A DNA stretch of 64,000 nt from Qipengyuania sediminis (GCF_004358425.1 NZ_CP037948.1:806001-870000), one strand, 5' to 3'. Shown: positions 1 to 8,812, counted from the first letter of the stretch. Program-made: numbers and translations. The notes: generated by a model from the letters alone, not told the origin.

Positions 1-267
1 TTCCCCTTCATCGGCAACGGCAAGGCCATCGCGCTCGGTGAGACGGAAGGCTTCATCAAGACCGTGTTCGATGCCGAGACGGGAGAGCTGCTCGGTGCCC
101 ACATGATCGGCGCCGAGGTGACCGAGCTTATCCAGGGCTATACCATCGGGCGCCAGCTCGAAACCACCGAGGGCGAGCTGATGCAGACCGTCTTCCCGCA
201 TCCCACGCTGAGCGAAATGATGCACGAAAGCGTGCTCGCGGCCTATGGCCGGGCGCTACATATTTGA
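1..267 (+). CDS. lpd: Dihydrolipoyl dehydrogenase, C-terminal end (partial)
   Basis: The reading frame is open from base 1 and ends at TGA 265-267, so only the last 88 residues are present. They match the dimerisation domain of the FAD/disulfide E3 component of 2-oxoacid dehydrogenase complexes. Visible features are the stretch GEKTG-like 'ETGELLGAHMIG', and the C-terminal HPTLSE segment, whose His-Pro and Glu form the catalytic His-Glu pair at the partner subunit's disulfide. The enzyme reoxidises dihydrolipoamide with NAD+. Its stop overlaps the end of the convergent patatin gene by 12 nt. A related mercuric or glutathione reductase is less likely because of the 'HPTLSEMMHES' ending. Confidence 0.9.
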   Translation, partial: FPFIGNGKAIALGETEGFIKTVFDAETGELLGAHMIGAEVTELIQGYTIGRQLETTEGELMQTVFPHPTLSEMMHESVLAAYGRALHI

Positions 268-1635
268 TGGCTTCTGTGACCAGGCTGTCTGGTTTGCTAC
301 CGAGCGTCCGTAATGGATGAGGCACTGCATGTATCGAGGGTAGAACTCCAGAGGCGCCAGTCGATCCTTGTCGAGCTGCTTCCATTCGGCGCAACTGAGC
401 TTCATATCTTCAAGGCCTTCGATCCTGGTCTGGAATTTGTCTCGCGCCTGCTCGTCGATGCGAACGAAATGCGGGTCGTTGTAGCCGGGCCGCTTCAAAT
501 TCATCGCCCGCTCGGCCGACAGCCGGCCTACCTGGTTCGTGAGAAGGTCGAGCGCGCGCATGGCCATGCCGGGGACCGACCAGTCCTTGTGCTGACCGGC
601 CAGCGAAAGATCGACATCGTTTCCCTTGCAGAGGGTTTCATCGGCCTTGCCGCAGACACGCGCGACTTCGGCCGTTCCATTGTAGAGTATGTAAATGTTG
701 CGGAGCGGGCCGACGCTGTCTCCCGGTCCTGGCGGGGGTGTGAGGCGCTCATCGGCGATGAGTTCTCCGATCGCGTCCGTAAACACGGAGAACTTGACCC
801 CGCCGTCGATGTACATGCGATTGTCTATGAAGACCGGTTTGGCGCCGGGCGGCACGATCGAAGAGGCGACCAAGGCTTCGATGTAGCAAGCTTTGAGATG
901 TTTTTTCCGGGCCGCGTCCTGCGCAGTGTCGATCCGGTGCGCCATCTGGGTCATATCCAGGGCAACGGCCCGGCCCGCGTCGAGATCGGTCACGCCGACG
1001 AACAAGCGAGCGCGCTCGTTGCGATAACGCTCCGCAACCTTGTGGATGACCTCGTCCGTCAGCAGTCGATCCAGTTCCCGGCGAAGAGGGATAAGGTCGG
1101 CCAGGGCACCCCGACGCAGGACGGTCCAGCCCGCTTTGATTGGAACGTCCTTTTCAAGATCAGCACTGTCGACGAAGGGTTCGAGTATCTCTTCTTCGCG
1201 CTGGATCGTATATCCGTCGATGGCGATCTCGGGACGGCCGATGAACGTTCCCGTTGCCTGCAGAGCGCCGGTACTGATTCCTGTGATAACCTGGAAGTCC
1301 GGCAGTCCGCCATGATCGCGCCAATTCCTATGCCATTGATCCAGAAAGCCCGCACCGAATGCGCCATGCTGGCTGCCACCGGACAGAAAAAGCAGATCGC
1401 CGGACGAGGAGCCGAAGCTGTCGGCTATGGTGTCTCGAAGGCTGCTTACGTCCTCACCCGTGCGTGTCGCACTCGAAGGCAGGGTGACGTCGGTAGCGTA
1501 GCGCTCGAACCTGCACATGTCGGCCGCCGCCACTGGTGCGACCGGCTGCATTATCAGTTTGGCCGGATTGCATCCCGGCAGCACGAGCGCCGTAGCAAGC
1601 AAGGTCGAGCAGGTGAGCCTTCCCGAAAAACCCAT
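256..1635 (-). CDS. Patatin-like phospholipase, predicted lipoprotein
   Basis: A 459-residue protein with an N-terminal lipoprotein signal (lipobox LPGC, acylated Cys at residue 22). It carries the three patatin signatures: a glycine-rich oxyanion segment (SGGSQHGAF, about residues 85-93), the nucleophile elbow GISTG with Ser 121, and the catalytic DGG near residue 277. Family members are Ser-Asp dyad acyl hydrolases acting on phospholipids; the substrate here is unknown. The frame stays open upstream to 2298, but ATG 1635 is chosen because the signal peptide begins there and a G-rich ribosome site precedes it. The gene converges on lpd and diverges from the antiporter gene at 1744. Confidence 0.85.
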   Translation of the reverse strand: MGFSGRLTCSTLLATALVLPGCNPAKLIMQPVAPVAAADMCRFERYATDVTLPSSATRTGEDVSSLRDTIADSFGSSSGDLLFLSGGSQHGAFGAGFLDQWHRNWRDHGGLPDFQVITGISTGALQATGTFIGRPEIAIDGYTIQREEEILEPFVDSADLEKDVPIKAGWTVLRRGALADLIPLRRELDRLLTDEVIHKVAERYRNERARLFVGVTDLDAGRAVALDMTQMAHRIDTAQDAARKKHLKACYIEALVASSIVPPGAKPVFIDNRMYIDGGVKFSVFTDAIGELIADERLTPPPGPGDSVGPLRNIYILYNGTAEVARVCGKADETLCKGNDVDLSLAGQHKDWSVPGMAMRALDLLTNQVGRLSAERAMNLKRPGYNDPHFVRIDEQARDKFQTRIEGLEDMKLSCAEWKQLDKDRLAPLEFYPRYMQCLIHYGRSVANQTAWSQKPSNM

Positions 1636-1743
1636 TGTCCCCCCCCAGTGGAATGCTTTGGTATGATGGCCGCGATCGCATGAGTCCAGCCGGTCCCAGC
1701 CCAAGCGTAACCAAGCCTGCGTCCGCAGGCGCAAGGGGGTAAA

Positions 1744-3594
1744 ATGACCTCCTTCCTCATCCTCGCCTTCCTCATCCTCGTCGCCGGGCTGATCTCGGTG
1801 CCGATCGCGGCGCGGTTGGGGTTGGGGTCGGTGCTGGGCTATCTTCTTGCCGGCATCGCCATTGCCCCGCTCCTGGGCGGCTTGCGTGTCGATGTCGGGG
1901 CGCTGCAGGTCTTCGCCGAGTTCGGCGTCGTCATGATGCTCTTCATCGTGGGGCTGGAGCTCGAACCCAAGCGGCTGTGGGAGATGCGCGGGCGTCTGGT
2001 CGGCACCGGTGGGGGGCAGGTCGTGCTGACCACGCTCGCCATTGCCGCGGTGGCGCTGATCCAGCGCCAGCCATGGCAGACCGCGCTCGCAATCGGCATG
2101 ATCCTCGCGCTCTCCTCGACGGCGATCGTGGTCCAGACCCTGACCGAGAAGGGGCTGATGAAGAGCGAAGGCGGTCAAAGCGCCTTTTCGGTGCTGCTGG
2201 TGCAGGATGTGGCGGTGATCCCGATCCTTGCCATCCTGCCGCTCCTCGCGCTGCCGGAGCTTGCACCTGCGGGCGGAGGCGCCGGGGCGCATGGCCATGG
2301 GATCGACCTTACCGCCGATATGCCGGCGCTGCTTGCGGCCGCGGTTCGCGTGGCGGCGGTGGCGGCGGTGGTGCTGATCGGCAGCTATCTGGCCCGGCCC
2401 ATCTTCCGCTACATCGCTGCGGCGAACCTGCGCGAGCTCTTCACCGCGGCGGGACTTGTGTTCGTTATCGGTATCGCGCTGCTGATGAGCGCGGTCGGCC
2501 TGTCACCCGCGCTGGGCACTTTCCTTGCGGGCGTGGTGCTCGCGAACAGCGAGTACCGGCATGAGCTCGAAAGCGATGTCGAGCCCTTCAAAGCGCTTTT
2601 GCTCGGTCTGTTCTTCATCACCGTGGGCGCCAACATCGACGTGACGCTGGCCGCGGCGCGCGGGGGCGAAGTCCTGTTCTGGGCGGCCCTCGCGATCGCG
2701 GTGAAGGTCGCGGTGCTGCTGCTGGTGGGATGGCTTTCAGGCCTCAAGCGCGAGGCGCTGTGGCTGTTCGCGCTGGCACTGCCGCAAGCGGGCGAGTTCG
2801 CCTTCGTCCTGATCGCTTTCGCGCTGGCGAACGCAATCCTGCCCGGCCCCCTCGCGGAGCTTCTGCTGCTCGTCGTCGCGCTGACGATGCTCGCGACCCC
2901 GCTGCTCTTCATCCTCTACGACAGGGTCATCGCGCGCGCCTATTGCGGCGGACCCGAGCGCAAGGCCGACGAAATCGTCGAGCAAACTCCGATCATCATC
3001 GCGGGGCGAGGGCGGGTAGGGGGGATCATCGACCGCATGCTCGATGCGGCGGGCCACCGGGCGACGGTGATCGATTACAACAGCGACCACCTCGAAAACC
3101 TCAAGAAGTTCGGCATCAGCACGTATTTCGGGGATGCGACCCGCCCCGACCTGCTGGCAAGCGCCGGGATCGCGCGCGCGCGGCTGCTGGTGGTCGCGCT
3201 CGACGAACGCGAGCAGATCGACAAGCTGGTGCGCTACGCCGTCACCAATTTCCCCAAGCTGCACGTGATCGCGCGAGCGAAAGACCGCCACCACGTCTAT
3301 CATTTGTGGGCGATGGGGTGCCGTGACGTGGTGCGCGAGACCTACGACAGCTCGCTGCGGATGGGCCGTTCGGCCTATGAAGCGCTGGGCGCGGATCGTC
3401 AGACCGCGCAGGCGATGGCCGATGCCTGGGAGGAACGCGACCGCTTCGCCATGCGCGAGGTGGCGGATCTCTTTCGGCTCGACATCCCGGCGCATGAGAA
3501 CGCCGCCTTCGTGGCCAAGATCAGGGAGCTGCGCGCTGAATGGGATCCCAAGCTGCGCGACATGATGGACGAGATCGTCGCACGCGGTCGGTAA
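1744..3594 (+). CDS. CPA2-family monovalent cation:proton antiporter with RCK domain
   Basis: A 616-residue inner-membrane protein. Residues 1 to about 395 form a Na+/H+-exchanger fold with around 12 hydrophobic segments. After a short linker a Rossmann RCK (TrkA-N) domain starts at about residue 415, with its nucleotide-binding GRGRVG at 421-426. The order fits the KefB/KefC/YbaL group of K+ efflux antiporters, in which the cytoplasmic RCK domain gates transport in response to a bound nucleotide. No C-terminal TrkA-C domain is visible. A G-rich ribosome site lies just before the ATG. It stands alone, divergent from the patatin gene. Confidence 0.88.
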   Translation: MTSFLILAFLILVAGLISVPIAARLGLGSVLGYLLAGIAIAPLLGGLRVDVGALQVFAEFGVVMMLFIVGLELEPKRLWEMRGRLVGTGGGQVVLTTLAIAAVALIQRQPWQTALAIGMILALSSTAIVVQTLTEKGLMKSEGGQSAFSVLLVQDVAVIPILAILPLLALPELAPAGGGAGAHGHGIDLTADMPALLAAAVRVAAVAAVVLIGSYLARPIFRYIAAANLRELFTAAGLVFVIGIALLMSAVGLSPALGTFLAGVVLANSEYRHELESDVEPFKALLLGLFFITVGANIDVTLAAARGGEVLFWAALAIAVKVAVLLLVGWLSGLKREALWLFALALPQAGEFAFVLIAFALANAILPGPLAELLLLVVALTMLATPLLFILYDRVIARAYCGGPERKADEIVEQTPIIIAGRGRVGGIIDRMLDAAGHRATVIDYNSDHLENLKKFGISTYFGDATRPDLLASAGIARARLLVVALDEREQIDKLVRYAVTNFPKLHVIARAKDRHHVYHLWAMGCRDVVRETYDSSLRMGRSAYEALGADRQTAQAMADAWEERDRFAMREVADLFRLDIPAHENAAFVAKIRELRAEWDPKLRDMMDEIVARGR

Positions 3595-3649
3595 GAGCCG
3601 GAACCAGGGCTCTTCGCAGCCGTTCTCTCCTCGCAAGGAGAGGACAGCG

Positions 3650-3817
3650 ATGGAATACGAGATCGGCGACGATCCGCAGGGCCTCCCCGACCGGCCCGAA
3701 GCCGAGCGCGATGGAGGCCTGCGGCTGCAACCGGTCTTTTTCCGTAAACGTGCCACCGGCCAGCCCGACCCGCGCGAGAACGCGGCGCGCGTCGAGCAGA
3801 TGGGCGAGCTGGCCTGA
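3650..3817 (+). CDS. Small acidic hypothetical protein, 55 aa
   Basis: An ATG at 3650 follows a strong ribosome site (AAGGAGAGG, about 6 nt away) and runs 55 codons to TGA 3815-3817. The product is soluble and rich in Asp, Glu, Arg and Pro, with a central QPVFFRKRATG segment. No family was recognised. Codon use is high GC3, like host genes and unlike the element that begins 24 nt downstream. It is therefore probably the host gene that originally followed tRNA-Ser. It could still be a chance ORF; the ribosome site and composition argue for a real gene. Confidence 0.55.
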   Translation: MEYEIGDDPQGLPDRPEAERDGGLRLQPVFFRKRATGQPDPRENAARVEQMGELA

Positions 3818-3840
3818 GCCCTTGGTGAAGCTGGGGGATC

Positions 3841-3854
3841 GGCGGACAGGGTGG
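3841..3854. repeat. attL, 14-bp direct repeat of the tRNA-Ser 3' end
   Basis: The sequence ggcggacagggtgg is identical to 13389-13402, which covers part of the encoded CCA, the discriminator base, the acceptor stem and the start of the T stem of tRNA-Ser. Similarity stops immediately after it. This is the expected footprint of tyrosine-recombinase integration, with host sequence to the left. Confidence 0.85.
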
Positions 3855-3886
3855 AAGCCGAAACCGCCACTAAGCACTTGATTTTG

Positions 3887-3921
3887 AAGGGTGCGAGCCT
3901 GTCCGTTCAACCCGCACCCTT
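3887..3921. other. Inverted repeat at the left end of the element
   Basis: Arms aagggtgcg (3887-3895) and cgcaccctt (3913-3921) are perfectly complementary over 9 bp with a 17-nt loop. It lies between attL and the end of the tape-measure gene, so it may end transcription from the minus strand or be part of the recombination site. No clear U-tract follows, so a terminator role is uncertain. Confidence 0.4.
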
Positions 3922-3966
3922 ACCCGAAAAACGGGCCTAATCGGAAATTACGCCAACCCTTACCCG
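3916..3966. repeat. Left candidate integrase arm-type sites (two copies)
   Basis: The 11-mer acccttacccg occurs at 3916-3926 and again at 3956-3966, 40 bp apart. The core ccttacccg recurs, inverted, near the other end of the element between the integrase gene and the tRNA. Repeats at both ends of an integrating element are typical of arm-type sites bound by the integrase N-terminal domain. That role is inferred from position only. Confidence 0.45.
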
Positions 3967-3992
3967 CGCTTAGCGCCAACTCGCAAGCCGCC

Positions 3993-6722
3993 TCACGCGC
4001 CGCCAATACGTTGACGCGAAGCTGAAGCCGCTTGGTCCGCCGCCGCCGCAACCCGCGAACGCTCAACGGCTCTGTCTTCAGTTTGAATTAGAGCTTCGCG
4101 CAACTTGGCAACCGTGCGGTCGCTGGCGTCACCTTCAATCTTGATGTTGAACGTTGGCGACGAAGTGAAGTTGCCCACATTGCCAGCCGGGGCCATGCCG
4201 CTAGCCGGGTTATCATTGGCGACAGTGCCGCCCGGCTTCAGCACGCTGTAGTAGCTGGTCGGTGCCCCGTATTCATCGCGCGGGCCGGAATAGCTATCAA
4301 CGGCCTTCGCAGCGGTCGCAGACGCGCCAGAGCCTTTCCCGCCGCCCCCAAACACCTTCACGCCGAACGCGACTAGCGCGGCGGCTGTAGCGGCCCCGGC
4401 GACTAGGTTGAGCGGGAACGGCAGGGACGCGATTGCCTTGGCGATAGCGGCAACGCCGTCCGCAGCGGCCCGCGCGCCGGAATTGGCGACGGAGCTAACC
4501 GTTTCGGCCTTGTCCATGAACATTGCCCGGATTTGCATGGCGAACTGGAAAAGCCGGTAAGCCCGCTCTGCCGCTTCTAGGACGCGATAGCCGGTTGAGC
4601 CTTCAGCAAAGAACGTCTTAGCCGCGCCAAGAACGTCGCCATAATGGGCAATCTCTGCCCGCGCCAAATCTTGCGTTGCCCGCTCGCGTTCGCGCTGCCC
4701 TTCAGCCGTTGCCGTATCAGCTTCAGCTATGCGTTGCTGAAGCTCCGCGCGCCGGTCGGCATAGTCAGTCATGGTGTTAATCAGGGCTTCAAAGCCCGCG
4801 CCAGCCGAGCCGAATAGCTCGCCAAATCCCGCCACGCTTTCGCGCAGGGCATCGTTCATATCGCGCACGGCTTGGGTAGCGTCTTTGGCACTGGCAATGG
4901 CGTCTTGCCGCTCGCCCCGCGCTCTGGCGTTGGCGATGATAGCCGCCGTTTCAGCCGCAATGGCTTCACGGTTCACGGTCAAGCCTTGCCGCTCTTGGTC
5001 CCTAATCCGCGCTTCAATCTCGCGCGCCGCAATCGCTTCCTCGCGCGCCGCCGCGTTCATGCCGAGTAGCGAGTTGTCAAAGCGTAGCTGTTCAACTTCA
5101 TCGGCAAGGCCGCGCTTAAATTCGGCATTGGCGTTGGCTAGGGTTGCATCCTTCCAAGCCGCCGCGCTCGCCAAGATTTCTTCGCGCAAGGCTTGGGTTG
5201 GAGCCTTGGCCGCTGCCCGCTCCGCTGCCATCATTTTCACTTCAATGCGGTTCTTGCCAATTTCGGCGGTTTCCTCGCGTAGCTGGCGAATGAAGTTGCC
5301 AGCTTCATCGGCGGCATTGTCGTTAGCGCCGCGCCGTTCCCGGCCCCGGTTGGAGCCGCCAGCGTCCGCGCCAGCATCGCCAGCCGCTTCCCTAAGCCGG
5401 TTGCCGCGCGCCTCTGCCATGTTGCTTGCGAACCTATCGGCAATGCCGCCAGCTATCTTGCGGCCCCGCGCCATGTTGGTTTGGGCAATGGCGCTAAGGT
5501 CCGCAGCCGCCCCGGCATTGGGATTGTCCATCCGGCCAAGCGAGACGCTGCCAACCCGGCCTTCAGGCCGCGCCCAATCGGGGAGCATATCGAGCAAGCT
5601 ATTGATGCCGTCAGCCGACTTGTTGACCATGCGCTCAACGGCTTCAATGACATAGTTGACCGCTTGAACGGAAGCGTCGGCAATCGCAGCCGGGAATTGA
5701 CGCCAGCTTTCCTTAATCGTCAAATATGCGCCGATAAAATTGCCCACAAGCGAGCCGACAGCGTTGCCCGCGCCTTCAATTACGTAGTCATACCATTCGG
5801 CAAACCATTGCTTCACCGCGTCAATCTGTGGGCCAAAAGCGTCGGTGATTACGTCGCTAACCGTCATGCCAAAGGCGGTGAAAGCATCGCCCATCGTATA
5901 GCCGGTATCAACGCCTTCATCCTTCAGGCGCTTCATTTGGGCTTCAGTGAAACCAAACTCTTTTTGGACGCTGCCCAAGCTGTCTTCAGCTTCATCGGCA
6001 ATGATAGCGAACGCGCCGCCGACAACGCCAACCGCCGCGCTAACGGCTAGGATTATGGGCAGGACCGGGGCAAGAGCCGCATAGGCACTAGCGCCCATTT
6101 GCCGGAAGGCCGCGCCAGCGCCAAGGCCGCGCGCGCCAGCGGTTTGCAGCACATCGGCAATTTGCGGCCCTTGCTGAATTAGGACCATAAACGGGTTCAT
6201 GCCCATCGCCAGCGACACGCCAACGTCAGAGGCTTGGCGAGACAGGTTGAGCATTTCGTTTGAAGTCAGCCGGGCCGCTGAAGCGCCGCCAAGCAAGAGG
6301 GCATTTGCCCGCTCTTGCCCGGCCCGCAACGTATCGCCGCGCGCCAGCAAAACAGATTGAGCTTGGGCAAATTCGGTGGCGGAAATAGCGCCGCGCGCAT
6401 AGAGGGTTTCAGCTTCAGCTAGCTCCGCATTTACCCGGTCAAGAGCCGAGCCGAGCGGGTCAACGCTAGCCTTCAGCCGGGCAACCCTATCGGCCATTTC
6501 GCCCGCTGCCCCTGCCGCGCCATGTAAGGAAGCTTCAGCCGCCGCACTAGCTGACTTAGTGCCGCTCAATTTGCCGTTGAGCGCGCTAGCAGCCGTGCCC
6601 GCACGTTTAGTTGAAGCTTCAGCTTTATCGCCCGATTGAGCAAGCTTGTCTAATGCAATGCCAGCTTTGTCAGCTTGGCTAGCATCAATCTTGATGCCAA
6701 GAGTTGCAATATCAACGGACAT
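3993..6722 (-). CDS. Phage tail length tape-measure protein
   Basis: 909 residues, the largest gene of the element. The N-terminus (ATLGIKIDASQADKA...) and a segment near residues 160-190 (LNLSRQASDVGVSLAMGMNP and following) are characteristic of TMP_2-type tape-measure proteins of siphoviruses. Long Ala/Glu/Arg-rich coiled-coil stretches follow, with hydrophobic segments at about 210-240 and in the last third. In tailed phages this protein sets tail length and takes part in DNA injection. No tail chaperone, tail tube or tip genes surround it. The start ATG 6722 has only a weak ribosome site. It is the last gene before attL. Confidence 0.85.
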   Translation of the reverse strand: MSVDIATLGIKIDASQADKAGIALDKLAQSGDKAEASTKRAGTAASALNGKLSGTKSASAAAEASLHGAAGAAGEMADRVARLKASVDPLGSALDRVNAELAEAETLYARGAISATEFAQAQSVLLARGDTLRAGQERANALLLGGASAARLTSNEMLNLSRQASDVGVSLAMGMNPFMVLIQQGPQIADVLQTAGARGLGAGAAFRQMGASAYAALAPVLPIILAVSAAVGVVGGAFAIIADEAEDSLGSVQKEFGFTEAQMKRLKDEGVDTGYTMGDAFTAFGMTVSDVITDAFGPQIDAVKQWFAEWYDYVIEGAGNAVGSLVGNFIGAYLTIKESWRQFPAAIADASVQAVNYVIEAVERMVNKSADGINSLLDMLPDWARPEGRVGSVSLGRMDNPNAGAAADLSAIAQTNMARGRKIAGGIADRFASNMAEARGNRLREAAGDAGADAGGSNRGRERRGANDNAADEAGNFIRQLREETAEIGKNRIEVKMMAAERAAAKAPTQALREEILASAAAWKDATLANANAEFKRGLADEVEQLRFDNSLLGMNAAAREEAIAAREIEARIRDQERQGLTVNREAIAAETAAIIANARARGERQDAIASAKDATQAVRDMNDALRESVAGFGELFGSAGAGFEALINTMTDYADRRAELQQRIAEADTATAEGQRERERATQDLARAEIAHYGDVLGAAKTFFAEGSTGYRVLEAAERAYRLFQFAMQIRAMFMDKAETVSSVANSGARAAADGVAAIAKAIASLPFPLNLVAGAATAAALVAFGVKVFGGGGKGSGASATAAKAVDSYSGPRDEYGAPTSYYSVLKPGGTVANDNPASGMAPAGNVGNFTSSPTFNIKIEGDASDRTVAKLREALIQTEDRAVERSRVAAAADQAASASRQRIGGA

Positions 6723-6946
6723 AGCGAAGCCATACTTTCATTTGGCCTGCCCGGTCTTGTCCTCTCTGCCCACATTACTTGGCAGGGTCAAGCCTCGCGT
6801 GCGGGTTTGGGGGATATGCCGTCCGCCCAATACTCCGCCTAAACCGTTGACCTTTTGCGGCTATTTTTCCGGCTTCCCGATTGCGTTCAACCCGGTGCCT
6901 TATCCTGTGGGCAAATCCGGCTGGGGATTACGCAACGGGTGCTCGC

Positions 6947-6975
6947 TTGTTGGCTATGGCAACTTTCTCTATATG
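6947..6975 (+). promoter_or_regulatory. Candidate promoter for the plus-strand cargo pair
   Basis: TTGTTG at 6947-6952 and TATATG at 6970-6975 are separated by exactly 17 bp and lie 22 bp before the first possible start of the YodC-like gene. The surrounding 275-bp gap (6723-6997) is otherwise empty. Box matches are partial (3/6 and 4/6). Confidence 0.4.
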
Positions 6976-6997
6976 TTCTTTGGTAGCTGCAACAGGG

Positions 6998-7186
6998 ATG
7001 ATGACGATGGCGAAGGCAAAATTCAAACCCGGCGATTTGGTCGAATTGAAGTCTGGCGGGCCGGTTATGACGGTCGAGCAAGAGAGTTATCAAGACGATA
7101 AATGGGAATGCACTTGGTTTGCTGGCGATAAGCACCAGCACAATACGTTTGCCGGGGTGGCGCTGAAGCTGGCGGAGAATGAATAA
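6998..7186 (+). CDS. YodC/DUF2158-like small protein
   Basis: 62 residues from ATG 6998 (ATG 7007 would give 59). The core KFKPGDLVELKSGGPVMTVE and the later WFAGDKHQHNTF match the YodC/DUF2158 group, short beta-rich proteins of unknown function common in enterobacteria and in phages and plasmids. It runs opposite to the rest of the element and its stop overlaps the next start (TAATG), so the two are probably co-translated. A cargo ('moron') role is inferred from orientation. Confidence 0.7.
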   Translation: MMTMAKAKFKPGDLVELKSGGPVMTVEQESYQDDKWECTWFAGDKHQHNTFAGVALKLAENE

Positions 7187-7446
7187 TGGACGCCAAAGAG
7201 ATAGCGCAATGGATGTTAGACCATCTGGCGCAAATGTATCTTTATCAAAGCACGGTTGCCACGCACGTTCGCAAGGTCAATCCTGACCTGACATATCGCA
7301 ACCCTAACGGGAATTGGGCACTGCATAAGTCGGTTCTTGATGCCTTCCGCAAACTGACGCCCGGCGATGAAATTGTTTGGGAGCGGTCAAGCCAACTCTG
7401 GCGTCACCGCAAACCCCGCGACAAGCCGGGGCGGATGCAGAGCTAA
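7186..7446 (+). CDS. Small hypothetical protein (DUF6953-like)
   Basis: 86 residues, helical N-terminal half, then NPNGNWALHKSVLDAFRKLT, then a basic WRHRKPRDKPGR tail. The pattern (GNW, VLxxFRKLT, WxRxxxDxPGR) resembles, from memory, a small uncharacterised family labelled DUF6953; function unknown. It starts within the previous stop codon (TAATG), marking a two-gene unit. Its 3' end overlaps the convergent gene at 7443 by 4 nt. Confidence 0.6.
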   Translation: MDAKEIAQWMLDHLAQMYLYQSTVATHVRKVNPDLTYRNPNGNWALHKSVLDAFRKLTPGDEIVWERSSQLWRHRKPRDKPGRMQS

Positions 7447-7838
7447 ACAATCCGCTCTGGCGGCACGCTCAACGCGCCCATTTCAATCAACTCTTGGCGC
7501 GTAGCTTGGCGTCCGATGCCAGACAACGCCCAAGGGTCAACCGGGACGGCTTCAGGGGCCGGGGCAGGGGCCGCAACAGGCTCGATTTTGGGCAGGGAGC
7601 GGGCGTAGAGCGTCTTCAGCACCCTTGCGCCTGTCAGGGTAGCGCAACGGCTGGCGAGCGTCCCTAGCGGCTCTTGCGGCCCGGCTCGCATAACCGCCAC
7701 GCCATTCCCCTGAAGCCCGATAACTTCAGCGCCGGAATTGTCGTAAATGCCCATGACGATTGTGGGCAAAGGCTTGCGATTGCCGAGCCGCTTCAAGCGC
7801 CGCTTTACGCGGGTCCGCAAGCCAAGGTGACGGCTCAT
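7443..7838 (-). CDS. Hypothetical element protein, 131 aa
   Basis: No family recognised. The N-terminal 25 residues are strongly basic (RTRVKRRLKRLGNRK), followed by a compact segment (TIVMGIYDNSGAEVIGLQGNG) and an Ala/Pro linker near residues 88-98. The start overlaps the upstream gene by 4 nt (ATGA), so the two are translationally coupled. A DNA- or RNA-contacting role is possible from the basic N-terminus but not shown. Confidence 0.6.
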   Translation of the reverse strand: MSRHLGLRTRVKRRLKRLGNRKPLPTIVMGIYDNSGAEVIGLQGNGVAVMRAGPQEPLGTLASRCATLTGARVLKTLYARSLPKIEPVAAPAPAPEAVPVDPWALSGIGRQATRQELIEMGALSVPPERIV

Positions 7839-8155
7839 TTGCCTTCAGCTTCGTCAAGCCGAGCTTCAAGCCGCTCAACGTTTTCGCGCTCGATTGCCCG
7901 GCTGATTTCAGTGAGAACATAAACAAGCTTGCCGCCTTTCAGCGGGTCAATCTCGCCAGCTTCCAAGCCACGATACACCCGCGCCATTTCTCGGCGCACC
8001 TGCGGGCCGCTCTCAAGTCGCAAGTAACGCTTCCTCGCCGCCTTGACCGGGGGTGGGGGTGCGGGCGCAACGTCAGCTTCAGCGCGGGTTTCAGCCCCGT
8101 CGCCTTTACAAAATTCCGTCCCGTTGACGGTGAAAGAGGGCCATGCGGCAGACAT
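7835..8155 (-). CDS. Hypothetical phage-type protein, 106 aa
   Basis: After a Pro/Ala linker (APAPPPPVKA), the second half is a helical segment of the form VRREMARVYRGLEAGEIDP ... LVYVLTEISRAIERENVE, ending in a short charged coil. I have seen this pattern in uncharacterised genes of phage modules in alphaproteobacteria but cannot assign a role. Coupled by a 4-nt overlap to the 131-aa gene downstream. Confidence 0.6.
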   Translation of the reverse strand: MSAAWPSFTVNGTEFCKGDGAETRAEADVAPAPPPPVKAARKRYLRLESGPQVRREMARVYRGLEAGEIDPLKGGKLVYVLTEISRAIERENVERLEARLDEAEGK

Positions 8156-8186
8156 AATTGGCAGTAATAGAGCCGGGCTAGCTCAA

Positions 8187-8414
8187 TTACAATCCGTCTC
8201 GTGCCAGTTGCCGCAAATGCTCCATCGCGGCGGCGCGCGCTTTGACAAGACGTTGAACCGGCAATTCCATTCTTTGCTTTACCGTTTCAACTTCAGTGAA
8301 GCCGTGTTGTTTGATATTTCTGTCAACTTCACGGTCAAGAGCGGCAAGCTGTTCGGCGTTGAGCAAATCGCGGCCTTCAATAGCCATAACCATTTGCCAA
8401 AGTATATCGTTCAT
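8187..8414 (-). CDS. Hypothetical element protein, 75 aa
   Basis: ATG 8414 overlaps the upstream stop by one base (TAATG), so I prefer it to the in-frame ATG 18 nt upstream. The product is small, charged and predicted helical (LNAEQLAALDREVDRNIKQ). No family recognised. Confidence 0.55.
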   Translation of the reverse strand: MNDILWQMVMAIEGRDLLNAEQLAALDREVDRNIKQHGFTEVETVKQRMELPVQRLVKARAAAMEHLRQLARDGL

Positions 8415-8812
8415 TAGTGGACACTCCACCAATCGAGCGCGCTGGCGTTGATGAAGTCCTGCCAGCCTTCACGCCAATCGGCAGGGTCAATCAAGCCGCG
8501 CTTGCCCATGTGCCAAATCAGGCAATCGCAAAAATCAACATGGCCAGCATACTCGCGGGAAAGCCGGTCCATTTGACCGCGCCACATTTTAGCTTCGTTC
8601 TCGCTTAAGCTGTCAACGCTAAGCATGGTGCCAACCTTGCCAATTGTCTTCATTAGTGAAGCCATACGTTCTTCGCGTTGATTTAACATTGCCCACATTT
8701 CACTATCGGAATGGCTTTGCCGGTGACGCTCGACAATGCCCCGCTCAATTTGGGCAACGGCATCTTCGCCAAGTATGTTGACACATTCAGCGCGGTTCGT
8801 TTCGCGTGACAT
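8414..8812 (-). CDS. Hypothetical element protein, 132 aa
   Basis: Helical, with a cysteine- and tryptophan-containing C-terminal half (HVDFCDCLIWHMGKRG, then DWREGWQDF). No family recognised. Followed directly by the 75-aa gene through a TAATG overlap, so the pair is co-translated. GC is clearly lower than in host genes. Confidence 0.6.
   Translation of the reverse strand: MSRETNRAECVNILGEDAVAQIERGIVERHRQSHSDSEMWAMLNQREERMASLMKTIGKVGTMLSVDSLSENEAKMWRGQMDRLSREYAGHVDFCDCLIWHMGKRGLIDPADWREGWQDFINASALDWWSVH

Noticed and set aside
313..1683. Long plus-strand frame opposite the patatin gene
   Set aside because: Antisense shadow of a well-supported gene; biased composition, no motifs.
256..2298. 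A 680-codon minus-strand frame covering the patatin gene and the start of the antiporter gene
   Set aside because: The extra 221 residues are antisense to the antiporter and have no domain pattern; the lipoprotein signal begins at 1635.
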